Origin: Enhygromyxa salina
GTDB lineage: Bacteria > Myxococcota_A > Polyangia > Nannocystales > Nannocystaceae
Reading direction: 5' to 3'
DNA length: 43,052 bases
NCBI RefSeq assembly: GCF_002994615.1
Contig: NZ_PVNK01000072.1
Coordinates: 1 to 43,052 of the forward strand
Shown here in pieces: positions 19,153 through 26,755 of the stretch. How positions within the stretch are numbered: the first letter of the stretch is position 1; the number at the start of each line of letters is the position of its first letter. The notes under the pieces are model-generated. The model worked only from the letters and a program-made list of their open reading frames with translations. It had not been told where the DNA came from and searched no databases. Both the position numbers and the translations under genes were made by a program.

Positions 19153-21213
19153 GTGGCCACCCGAGTCCGCGACTTCGCCGAGCGTGTGCTGCTCGGCTCG
19201 ACCATCTCCGACAAGCTCCACGATCCCGGGGCCCTGCGCGACGTCGACCCGGGGCCGAGGTGGCGGGGATCGGCGGAGCCAGGCCGAGCCCCGGAGCTGT
19301 CGATGTCGGACCACGCCGAGCCCTTCGTGCGCGACGTGGCCCTGGCCGACGCGGGCGCGCGAGGTCGTGCGCTCCACTTCTTCGCCAACCATGAGCTCCT
19401 CGCGCTCGAGCTCATGGCCCTCGCGCTGCTGCGCTTCGTCGACGCGCCGCCAGCCTTTCGCCGCGGCCTCGTCGCGACGCTGCGGGACGAGCAGCGGCAC
19501 CTCTCGATGTACCTCGATCGCATGCGCGCGCTCGGGACCGAGCTCGGCGACGCGGCCCTGGGCGGGTTCTTCTGGCGGACGATGGCGGAGCTGCGCGACC
19601 CGGCCCAGTTCGTCGCTCACATGGGCCTGACCTTCGAACAGGCCAACCTCGACTACGCCTCGCACTATTTGAAGATCTTCGAGGCCCACGGCGACCACGA
19701 GACCGCCCGGGTGATCGAGGCTGTCTACGAGGATGAAGTGCGGCACGTCGGCTTTGGCCTCCACTGGTTCGAGCGCTGGCGACCGGATGCCCCGCTCTTG
19801 GCTGCTCACGGCGAGGCGCTCGTCGCCCCGGTCACGCTCCGCCGGGCTCGGGGTCGCGGCTTCGATCGTGAGGGCCGTCGCCGCGCCGGGTTTCCCGACG
19901 ACTATCTCGAGGCGATTGCGAACCTCCCGAGCGCGCGGGGGCGGCCGCCGACCGTGCATCTGTTCGATCCGACCACGGAGCTCGAGCTTGGCCACCCGCA
20001 GGGCTTCAACCCCAACGCGGCGACGCGAGCGCGGGTGCGCGACCTCGAGACCTTGCCCTTGTTGTTCGCCCGCCCCGATGACGTGGTCTTGGTCCGCCAG
20101 CGGCCGCGAGAGGAATTCTTGACCGCGCTGCGCCGAGCTGGGGTGAAGCTGGCGGAGATCGTCGTCGCCGACCTCGACGGGCCAACCATCGACGCGCGGG
20201 GTCTCGGGGCCCTGGCGCGGGTCCAGCCGTGGGGGTGGACGCCTCGGCTCGCGCGACGGCTGGCGCCGCTGCGGGCCCGGGCGTCCGACGATCCGGTTCC
20301 CCCGCAGGGCTGGCCCCCGGAGCTGCTCGCCAAGGCGCGGGGCGTCTCGGTCCTCCGTCGCCTCTTGCCGGGCGAGCGCCTCAGTCAGGTCGAGACGATC
20401 GGAGTGCTCGCGCACGAGGTAGGCGCGGTCGTCGACGCGATCGAGCAGTTTCGCGGAGCGGGTTACGCGACGGTCGCCTGCAAGGCGAGCTGGGGGACGG
20501 CCGGGCGCGGGACGATCCGGGTCCTGGCGGGGCCGATCCCCGAACCACAGCGCGCGTGGATCCGTCGGACCCTCGCGCGACAAGGGGCGATCGTCGTCGA
20601 GCCCTGGCTCGACCGGGTCTGCGATCTGTCGTTGCGCTTGACGATCAAATCACCGGGCCGCGCCCGCATCGACGGGGTCGGGCGCGTGCTCGTTGACCCA
20701 CGCGGACAGTATCTCGGCGCCGTCATCGGTCGGCCCACCGCCGGCCTGCCCACGGATCTCGCCCGATTCCTGCACGGCGACGGGCGCGACCCCAAGTGGC
20801 TGTCGGAGGTCTGGCGCCGGGTCGCAGATGAAGTCGCGCGCGAGCTCGAGGCGTCGCGCTACGTGGGCACGGTCGGGGTGGACGCGCTGGTGCACCGGGT
20901 TGAAGACGGCAGCTTGCGCCTGCGGCCGGTCGTCGAGCTCAACCCGCGCGTGCACATGGGCCACGTCGCGGTGCACCTCGAGCGGCTCGTCGCCAAGGGG
21001 TCCGTGGGGCTGTGGCGAATCTTGCGTCGCGACCAGGTGCGAGATGACCTTCCAGCGATCGAGATGTCGGCGCAGGGGATCCGCCACGGCGTGCTGTTGA
21101 CCAACGACCCGGCGCTCGCCGAGGTCGTGGTCGGGGTGCTCGCCGTCGCGCGGACGCTCGCGGAGGCCGAAGCGCTCCTCGGCGAGGCGACGGGTGGGGG
21201 TCCGTTTTTTTGA
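19153..21213 (+). CDS. DUF455 ferritin-like domain fused to ATP-grasp-like domain
   Basis: 686 residues, GTG start. Residues 1-210 match the DUF455 ferritin-like family: FAERVLLGSTISDKL at the start, then metal-site helices with NHELLALELM (Glu81), RDEQRHLSMY (Glu113/His116) and YEDEVRHVGFG (Glu195/His198). A di-metal oxidase or hydroxylase-type centre is therefore expected. Residues about 225-400 resemble a pre-ATP-grasp domain (VHLFDPTTELELGHP). About 430-610 has ATP-grasp hallmarks: Lys444 in VACKASWGTAGRG, and a late acidic/Asn metal motif VVELNPRVHMGHV (Glu595, Asn597). ATP-grasp enzymes join carboxylates to amines or thiols, so the protein may modify and ligate one substrate. The substrate is unknown. 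The ATP-grasp call is from motifs only. Confidence 0.72.
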   Translation: MATRVRDFAERVLLGSTISDKLHDPGALRDVDPGPRWRGSAEPGRAPELSMSDHAEPFVRDVALADAGARGRALHFFANHELLALELMALALLRFVDAPPAFRRGLVATLRDEQRHLSMYLDRMRALGTELGDAALGGFFWRTMAELRDPAQFVAHMGLTFEQANLDYASHYLKIFEAHGDHETARVIEAVYEDEVRHVGFGLHWFERWRPDAPLLAAHGEALVAPVTLRRARGRGFDREGRRRAGFPDDYLEAIANLPSARGRPPTVHLFDPTTELELGHPQGFNPNAATRARVRDLETLPLLFARPDDVVLVRQRPREEFLTALRRAGVKLAEIVVADLDGPTIDARGLGALARVQPWGWTPRLARRLAPLRARASDDPVPPQGWPPELLAKARGVSVLRRLLPGERLSQVETIGVLAHEVGAVVDAIEQFRGAGYATVACKASWGTAGRGTIRVLAGPIPEPQRAWIRRTLARQGAIVVEPWLDRVCDLSLRLTIKSPGRARIDGVGRVLVDPRGQYLGAVIGRPTAGLPTDLARFLHGDGRDPKWLSEVWRRVADEVARELEASRYVGTVGVDALVHRVEDGSLRLRPVVELNPRVHMGHVAVHLERLVAKGSVGLWRILRRDQVRDDLPAIEMSAQGIRHGVLLTNDPALAEVVVGVLAVARTLAEAEALLGEATGGGPFF

Positions 21214-21235
21214 GCTAGCAGCCCGGGCTGCTAGC
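21214..21235. terminator. Perfect 22-base palindrome directly after stop codon
   Basis: The palindrome reads GCTAGCAGCCC then its exact reverse complement, beginning on the first base after the DUF455 gene's TGA. A TTTTTT run lies just before the stop. It is one of three related palindromes placed at gene ends in this window (the others at 30777-30800 and 42352-42375). It could form an 9-11-bp stem and act as a bidirectional terminator between convergent genes, although there is no T-tract after it. Confidence 0.6.
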
Positions 21236-21448
21236 CGAGGCGCTTCTTGTGCCAGTCATCTTCAATGAGCGCCGCCGAGCCTCGATGAACTCGACCGCGA
21301 CATCGCAGCCGAGCTCGGCCGCCCGGATCGGGACCAGCGAGAGCGCGATCAAGGTCTGCTCACCGCCGTGTAAACAGACGCGGGGCTGATGAAGACCGAC
21401 TCGGCCAGTCAGGCGGATCTTTGGGGTGAGGCCGACGGCTGGCTCGGC
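21236..21448 (-). other. Open remnant after the small RelE-like gene; no confident gene
   Basis: About 210 bases between the palindrome and the stop of the RelE/HigB-like gene. On the minus strand the same frame continues beyond that TGA for roughly 75 codons with protein-like composition, for example QTLIALSLVPIRAAELGCDV and AVEFIEARRR. It closes at a TAG inside the palindrome. There is no credible start codon in this frame. It may be the broken remainder of a longer or neighbouring gene, or chance; nothing was recognised. Confidence 0.25.
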
Positions 21449-21913
21449 TCAGGGATGGCGGCCAATCCAGGCCACGATGATCACCTCCTTGTCCGGATCC
21501 CAGTCGAAGTAGATGCGGACACACCAGCTTGTCCGGGTGCCGTCGTTGGGCTTGGTGTGTAACGTGAATTTTCGCCGATACTGGCCATCGTGCCAGACTC
21601 GCTGCCTCATCTCGCTGGCGCTGGTGGAGGTTGATTCGGACTCGTCGCTGGCGTTGACGTTGCGGTTCTTGAGCCATTGCACTCGCGTAGTACCCAAGGG
21701 GCCCTGGCGCAGCGCTTGGGCGAGCTCCGCGAGCACGTTCAAGTGTTCGAGGATCTTCTTGGGTGGGCCAGCGTCGGCGGCGAGCCCCTCGACGCCAGCA
21801 TCGACGTCATCGCCAAACACGAGCAGCCCTTCGGGCTTTGCGTGGAGTCGCCGGGCGCGGTCGACCACCTGCTTGACGGTACTCGGCGAACGATCTTGAT
21901 CTTCGGTGTCCAT
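21449..21913 (-). CDS. Small protein with RelE/HigB-like C-terminus
   Basis: 154 residues. The ATG at 21913 is chosen because GGAAGGA lies five bases upstream. The N-terminal 75 residues are helical. The C-terminal half has the pattern DASDES..., then RVWHDGQYRRKFTLHTKP, then a beta strand VRIYFDWDPDKEVIIVAWIG and the terminal GRHP. This ending resembles RelE/HigB-superfamily proteins, which commonly finish with a strand followed by Gly-x-His-Leu/Pro. No HTH antitoxin gene is adjacent, so a complete toxin-antitoxin pair cannot be claimed. It follows the membrane sigma-like gene by 93 bases on the same strand. The surrounding DNA looks less GC-rich than the rest, suggesting acquisition. The call is tentative; the coding status is more secure. 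Confidence 0.5.
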   Translation of the reverse strand: MDTEDQDRSPSTVKQVVDRARRLHAKPEGLLVFGDDVDAGVEGLAADAGPPKKILEHLNVLAELAQALRQGPLGTTRVQWLKNRNVNASDESESTSTSASEMRQRVWHDGQYRRKFTLHTKPNDGTRTSWCVRIYFDWDPDKEVIIVAWIGRHP

Positions 21914-22006
21914 GAGTGTCCTTCCCGCCGCGCCGCGTGCAGCGACGGCGTTTGGGAGGGGCACTCACGAGGAGCCCGTTTGGGGACAGGCAGCCGAAGA
22001 TTTTTT

Positions 22007-23227
22007 TTACCTGACGCATTCGCGGGCGAAATCGCCCAGCCGACGTTCGGCTCGCTGTCGGCGCTTTTTGGCGGCCTCACGCTCGATACCAAAGTGGCGC
22101 GCGATATCGGCGTCATCATGGTCGGTGAGGCTGAGCATCAGGACCTCGTAGTCCGTGGGTCGAATTTCGGACATCTGGCACAGCTTCTCGAGTACGCAGT
22201 CCTCGGTGGACTCGCCAGTGGGCATCGTGTGCTGGCCGGGGGATGGCGCCGAGCACTCTCCGAGTCGGCGGGCCTTGCGGTGGTATGTGCGCGCTGTGTT
22301 CTCGACGGCGCGCAGGTAGAAGCCCGACAGCTCCCTGGGTGCCTCGCCGCGAGTGCAGACCTTCAGAGCTGCGTCGGCAGCAGCGGACTCCGCGTCGATT
22401 CTGGAATAGCGCGCTGCCTTGGTTACCCCGCGCGCGTACAGGCTGCGTCCGGGTCCGCGATAGATCTCTTCGATGCAGCGCTCAAACCACTCGCGGGCGG
22501 TCTCGGGCGGGGGGCTCGAGGGGCCATGCGTCCCTCCCGAGCCGCCACCGTCGTGGTGGAGCTCGTTTGTGAAGTTGTCCTCGACCAGCGCGCGAACTTC
22601 GGTGACGGCTTCGTCCCGGTCGAAGCCGACCGTGACCCCGCCGACCGCGACAACAGCGACCAGAGACAGGGGTCCAGCTGTGACGAGGCCGCCGCGCAGC
22701 GATGCGGAATGAAGCGCTCGCTGCTCGACTGAACGAAAGATCAAGGACAGTCCTCGCCCGCTGACCCAGGCGAGGCTGGTGCTGGTCCACGCCATCAGCA
22801 TGGACAGCGCGAGGTAGTGCAGGAGCGGCTCGAGTTGGCTCGCGCCGAACTCCTCGAGAAACAGCAGCCCGCGCCAGGTGAAGACGTTTAGCCCGCCAAC
22901 GACCAACCACGCGGTCAACCGACGTTTTCGTTGGTCCGGCGCGAGCGGTGAACGTCGGTGAGCGAAGGTGGACCACCGATTGACGAGCGCCATCAACAAG
23001 GTGAGCGCGAGCCAGGGGTCGAGCTCGGACCAGACCTCGATCGGCACCTGCGCGCTCTCGAGTCGCTCGACGCCCAACTTGGCCAGAAGTCCAGGGATGC
23101 CCAAAAACAGCAACGCGCTGATCGGAAGGCCGAAGCACAGCCACAGCAGCTTCATGCTCATTTGCAACCCGAGAGGAAGCTCCGTCGAGCTCGCTTCGCT
23201 GGTGTCGGCTGCGGGGGGAATGTCCAT
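22007..23227 (-). CDS. Membrane domain fused to sigma-70-like (ECF-type) domain
   Basis: 406 residues from ATG 23227; a TTG at 23266 would add 13. Residues 27-202 hold about five hydrophobic segments (27-50, 69-90, 104-125, 135-157, 179-202). After a Gly/Pro/His linker (about 224-242), residues 245-405 resemble a short sigma factor. The region-2-like part is DAESAAADAALKVCTR followed by LSGFYLRAVENTARTYHRKARR. The region-4-like helix-turn-helix is RPTDYEVLMLSLTDHDDADI, then ARHFGIEREAAKKRRQRAERRL. A sigma factor carrying its own membrane anchor is uncommon. Five helices would put the sigma part outside by the positive-inside rule, so one segment may not cross. It lies 72 bases after the kinase gene on the same strand. 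The sigma call is by pattern and rather clear; topology is open. Confidence 0.68.
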   Translation of the reverse strand: MDIPPAADTSEASSTELPLGLQMSMKLLWLCFGLPISALLFLGIPGLLAKLGVERLESAQVPIEVWSELDPWLALTLLMALVNRWSTFAHRRSPLAPDQRKRRLTAWLVVGGLNVFTWRGLLFLEEFGASQLEPLLHYLALSMLMAWTSTSLAWVSGRGLSLIFRSVEQRALHSASLRGGLVTAGPLSLVAVVAVGGVTVGFDRDEAVTEVRALVEDNFTNELHHDGGGSGGTHGPSSPPPETAREWFERCIEEIYRGPGRSLYARGVTKAARYSRIDAESAAADAALKVCTRGEAPRELSGFYLRAVENTARTYHRKARRLGECSAPSPGQHTMPTGESTEDCVLEKLCQMSEIRPTDYEVLMLSLTDHDDADIARHFGIEREAAKKRRQRAERRLGDFARECVR

Positions 23228-23299
23228 CGGCTGGCTCTCAACGGGATGGGGGCGGGAATTGTTCAATCGCGGGTAGATCGACGGCTGAGCTCTACCTGC

Positions 23300-26140
23300 T
23301 CAGCCCGAGGGGGCAGCCCCGCGCTTTCGTAGCCACGCGGCGGCCTCTTCGGCGTCCTCAACGGAGCCCTGTTCGGCGTAGGCGGCATGGCACGCCCGCA
23401 TCAGCTCGATCGCCTCGTCACGCCGCTTTTGCGCCCCATCCCACAGCGCGTGGGCGAGGTACCACTGCGCCCCGGCGACCGTCAGCGGCGGGCTCTCGTG
23501 GGCCACGCGCAGCTCGAGCGCGCGCTCGAGCGAGCGGATCGCCTCGGCGTACTGACCGGCGTTGCGCAGGGCGTTGCCGAGGTTCTCGTAGGAATCGCTG
23601 AGCTTGGGCCCGTAGCGCGGATCGTCTGGGCCGAAGCTGGCCTCGTTGATCTCGAGCGCCCGGCGCATCTGCTCGATCGCCCCGTCGTAGTCCTCGAGCT
23701 CGATCAAGGCGAGGCCGACGTGCTTGTGGGCGGTGCCGACCATGACGTGATCGCGGCCGAGCGTGGCCGTGCGTATGGCCAAGGTCCGACGGTAGTAGGC
23801 CAGCGCCTGTTCGTAGTCTTCCCGGAAGTAGTGGACGTTGCCGAGGTTGGCGAGCGAGCGGGCAATGTCGCGGTGCTCGGCGGGTAGGTTGGCCTCGTTG
23901 ATCGCCAGCGCGCGCTCGATGTAGCGCTGGGCCTGGTCGTACTTGGCCTGAAAACTGTAGATGTTGCCGACGTTCTCGTAGGCCACGGCGAGGCGGGGGT
24001 GGCCCGCGGGCAAGCTGGCCTCGCGCATGGCCAGGGCGCGCTCGAAGTAGACGATCGCTTCGTCGTTGCGGCCCCGGCGGGCGTGGATCGTGCCGATGTT
24101 GCTGACCGCGACCGAGGTGCTCGGGTGCGCGGGCGGGAGCAGGGCCTCCTGGATCTCGAGCGCGCGCTCGAAGTCCACGAGCGCGCCGTCGAGGTCGCCC
24201 TGGTGATCGTGAATGGCACCGATGTTGACGTGGAGGGTGGCGTCCAACAGGCTCCCGGACCCGTCGGTGCGGCTGATCAGGACTTCGGCGAGCTTGGCCA
24301 TGCGCAGGCCATCTTCGGGGAGCTCGAGGCCGACGCCGATCCCGTAGACCAGCGCGACCGCGGCGTCGGCTGCGAGCACGTCGTCGCCGCTGCTCGCGGC
24401 CATGAACAGGGCCCGCTCACCCGCGGCGCGGCTGGCCGTGTAGTCGCCAGCCTTCGATGCCAGCGCCGCGACCCGGTACTCGACCGCGGCGATCAGCGGG
24501 GGCCAGGCCAGGGCCTCGGCTTCGTCGAGGAGCCCGCGAAGCTCGGCCGTGGCCCGCTCGTGCTCGCCCATGGTCTGGAGGGCCTCGACCTCGACGAGGC
24601 GCTCACGCAGCTCCTCGACCTGCGCGCGGGTCTTTGGATCCTCGGGCAGCGGGTGGAGATGAGCGAGCTTGCGGGGGTCGCTGCAGTCGGACACCAGCGG
24701 CAGCTGGGCGACCGAGTACACGGCCTGAAGGACGCGGGCGTCGTCGGCCTCGGCGAGCAGCGCAGCCAGAGAGCGGAGCGCGGCCCGGCGCTCGTCGAGG
24801 CAGCTCAGGGCGCGCGCGCTCGTCTCGGCGTCGCGCGAGCCTTCGACCTCGGCTTCGACGCAGAGCTGCGCGCGAGCCTGGGCCCAGCTGCGCGCGTAGG
24901 CGTCGAGGCCCGCGCGGGTCCGGGTCCAGGCGTCGGGCGCGAACGCGAGCTTGGTGGCGGTGAAGGCCCGCTCGGTCTGCGCGGCGAGCTCGTCGTTCCA
25001 GACCGCCTCGACGCTGCGTCCGTGCTCGGTGCAGGTCGCGATCGCTGCGTCGCGGGCCGCTCGCGCCCGCGCCTGCTCGGCTCGCTGCCAGCTCCAGCCG
25101 CCGCCGACGACCGCCACCACCGCGAGGAGCGAGCCGACCCCTGCCAGGATCGCCGGTCGCCGCCGGGTTGGATCGTCGGCCAGCGCGGCGAGCAGCGCGT
25201 CGATCGAGGGCCAGCGCTGGTCGGGCTCGAGCGAGAGCCCGCGCTCGAGGACCTGCCGCAGCCAGGTCGGGACCTCGGCCTCGCGCGGCGGCTCGGACAC
25301 CTTGCCCCGGAGCACGTTGAAGGTCAGCGCCGGGATCGTGTCGCCGAGGAAGGGCCGGACGCCGTAGAGCGCCTGCCACAGCGCGACGCAGAAGCTGAAC
25401 TGATCGCTGCGTGCGTCGGTGGCCTGGCCCAGGTGCTGCTCGGGCGCCATGTAGGCGGGCGTGCCCAAGACCGATCCGGACTTGGTCAGATCGAGGCCGA
25501 GGCTGCTCTGAGAGGTGTTGAGCGAGGGCAGGGTCTCGTCGCTGAGGAGCTCGCCGCTGCTGTGGTCGAGCTCCGTGCCCGTGTTGGTGCTCGTGGTCGC
25601 GGGCGCAGGCGATCCCTCGGCGCGCACGAGGCCGAAGTCCATGACCTTGACCTGGCCGTCGGCGCCGACCATGACGTTGTCGGGCTTGAAGTCGCGGTGG
25701 ACGAGGCGCGCCGCGTGGGCGGCCGCGAGCCCGCGCCCTGCGGCTGTGAACGCGGCGAGGATCTCGGCGCGCGAGCGCGGCTCGGCCTCGAGCCACGCGC
25801 CGAGGGTCTGACCGGCGACGAACTCCATGGCCATGAACACCGCGCCCTCGTACTCGCCGATCTCGTAGATCTGGACGACGTTGGCGTGGGACAGGCGGGC
25901 GAGGCCCTGGGCCTCGCGCAGCAGCCGGGTCCCGTCCTGCTTGCGCTTGCGCGGGCGCAGGAGCTTGATCGCGAGCTTGCGATCGAGCAGCTCGTCGTAG
26001 GCCGCGAACACCACGCCCATGGCGCCCTCGCCGAGCTTGCGCAGGATCGGGTAGCGGGCGATCTTCATGACCACGACGCCGCTCCGATCGAGGTCGATCC
26101 CCGAGCCGTCGAGCTCGTCGGCGCAGTCGGTCTCGTCCAT
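23300..26140 (-). CDS. Transmembrane Ser/Thr protein kinase with TPR repeats
   Basis: 946 residues from ATG 26140; a TTG at 26149 is possible. The kinase domain (about 28-320) is complete: glycine loop GEGAMGVV, Lys59 (LAIKLL), HRDFKPDN from 148, DFG 168-170 and APE 232-234, so it is predicted active. A Ser/Thr/Leu-rich insert (about 175-222) lies in the activation segment between DFG and APE. One membrane helix (329-350) separates it from a helical region and at least six 42-residue TPR-type repeats (about 600-870). Each has the pattern ...ALAI.EA.LP..HP....N.G.I, of the kinesin-light-chain style. The TPR part would be on the other side of the membrane from the kinase. Its neighbours suggest signalling to the sigma-like protein encoded just downstream. 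Confidence 0.93.
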   Translation of the reverse strand: MDETDCADELDGSGIDLDRSGVVVMKIARYPILRKLGEGAMGVVFAAYDELLDRKLAIKLLRPRKRKQDGTRLLREAQGLARLSHANVVQIYEIGEYEGAVFMAMEFVAGQTLGAWLEAEPRSRAEILAAFTAAGRGLAAAHAARLVHRDFKPDNVMVGADGQVKVMDFGLVRAEGSPAPATTSTNTGTELDHSSGELLSDETLPSLNTSQSSLGLDLTKSGSVLGTPAYMAPEQHLGQATDARSDQFSFCVALWQALYGVRPFLGDTIPALTFNVLRGKVSEPPREAEVPTWLRQVLERGLSLEPDQRWPSIDALLAALADDPTRRRPAILAGVGSLLAVVAVVGGGWSWQRAEQARARAARDAAIATCTEHGRSVEAVWNDELAAQTERAFTATKLAFAPDAWTRTRAGLDAYARSWAQARAQLCVEAEVEGSRDAETSARALSCLDERRAALRSLAALLAEADDARVLQAVYSVAQLPLVSDCSDPRKLAHLHPLPEDPKTRAQVEELRERLVEVEALQTMGEHERATAELRGLLDEAEALAWPPLIAAVEYRVAALASKAGDYTASRAAGERALFMAASSGDDVLAADAAVALVYGIGVGLELPEDGLRMAKLAEVLISRTDGSGSLLDATLHVNIGAIHDHQGDLDGALVDFERALEIQEALLPPAHPSTSVAVSNIGTIHARRGRNDEAIVYFERALAMREASLPAGHPRLAVAYENVGNIYSFQAKYDQAQRYIERALAINEANLPAEHRDIARSLANLGNVHYFREDYEQALAYYRRTLAIRTATLGRDHVMVGTAHKHVGLALIELEDYDGAIEQMRRALEINEASFGPDDPRYGPKLSDSYENLGNALRNAGQYAEAIRSLERALELRVAHESPPLTVAGAQWYLAHALWDGAQKRRDEAIELMRACHAAYAEQGSVEDAEEAAAWLRKRGAAPSG

Positions 26141-26170
26141 GGCCGACAAGATTGTACGCCGAAGGCCCGG

Positions 26171-26659
26171 TCAGAACCGCAGCGACCAGCTCAGCGCCGC
26201 GCCGCGAGGCCCGAGCGTGACGACCGGCAAGCTCGCCCGCCGCTCACGCTCGCGCTTGTAGCCGAGCGCGACCAGCGTGATGCCCGTGACGAACAGAGCC
26301 CCGGCCGCGGCCCCGCCGACGATCGCCGTGAGCGCGCCGTCTTGGATGCGCTGATCCTGGCGCGCGATCGCGTCGAGGTCGGGGTTGTCGCTGACGGTCA
26401 GCGCCTGGCGCTGGCCGAGGGCGTCGGAGTGGATGCCGAGGCCGACGCCCATCGCGATCAGGCTCGCGCCGCCGAGGCCGATCACGATGTCGCCTGCGAG
26501 GACCATGCGGTAGTTCGCGGGGTCGATCTCGACCGGCGCGGGCGGTGGCGGCACGACGGCAGGCGGCGGCGGTGTGGGGGGCTCGGCGAGCTCGGGCGTC
26601 GGGGTTGGGGCGACCACCGTCAGCACGCTCGCCCAGGCGCAGAAGAGAGTCCGCAGCAC
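26171..26659 (-). CDS. Small membrane protein with proline-rich segment
   Basis: 162 residues. It has a signal-like N-terminus, a Pro-rich stretch (about 19-45), then two hydrophobic segments (about 53-75 and 108-133) joined by a polar loop. It ends SWSLRF, with a C-terminal Phe. The overall plan (Pro-rich, PANYRMVLAGDIVIGLGGA, two helices) is typical of small proteins encoded next to TPR/kinase proteins in myxobacteria; no function is known. It is 30 bases upstream of the kinase start on the same strand, so the two are probably co-transcribed. The promoter should lie in the 96 bases to the divergent lipoprotein gene, which also contain the rsmE-tail duplicate. Confidence 0.65.
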   Translation of the reverse strand: MLRTLFCAWASVLTVVAPTPTPELAEPPTPPPPAVVPPPPAPVEIDPANYRMVLAGDIVIGLGGASLIAMGVGLGIHSDALGQRQALTVSDNPDLDAIARQDQRIQDGALTAIVGGAAAGALFVTGITLVALGYKRERERRASLPVVTLGPRGAALSWSLRF

Positions 26660-26668
26660 CGCCCAACC

Positions 26669-26713
26669 CTACTCGGACTCGGGGGTGGGCGCGAGCCGGG
26701 CGAGCAGCGCGAC
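26669..26713 (-). pseudogene. Duplicated 3' end of rsmE (left copy of direct repeat)
   Basis: On the minus strand this reads VALLARLAPTPESE and a TAG stop. The intact rsmE ends VALLARLAPE plus TAG. Bases 26687-26713 are identical to 28344-28370 (27 of 27), and CTACTCGG including the stop is shared at 26669-26676 and 28338-28345. The left copy has 12 extra bases, which keep the frame. No similarity to the rest of rsmE is visible further upstream. The two copies bracket the (GD)17 lipoprotein gene. Confidence 0.7.
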
Positions 26714-26755
26714 AGCCCGCGATCGCGTGGCGGTATCTTGCTAACCTCCCGGACC

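Noticed and set aside
21449..21913. A complete toxin-antitoxin operon
   Set aside because: Only a possible RelE/HigB-like partner is seen; neither neighbour is an HTH antitoxin, so the pair cannot be supported.
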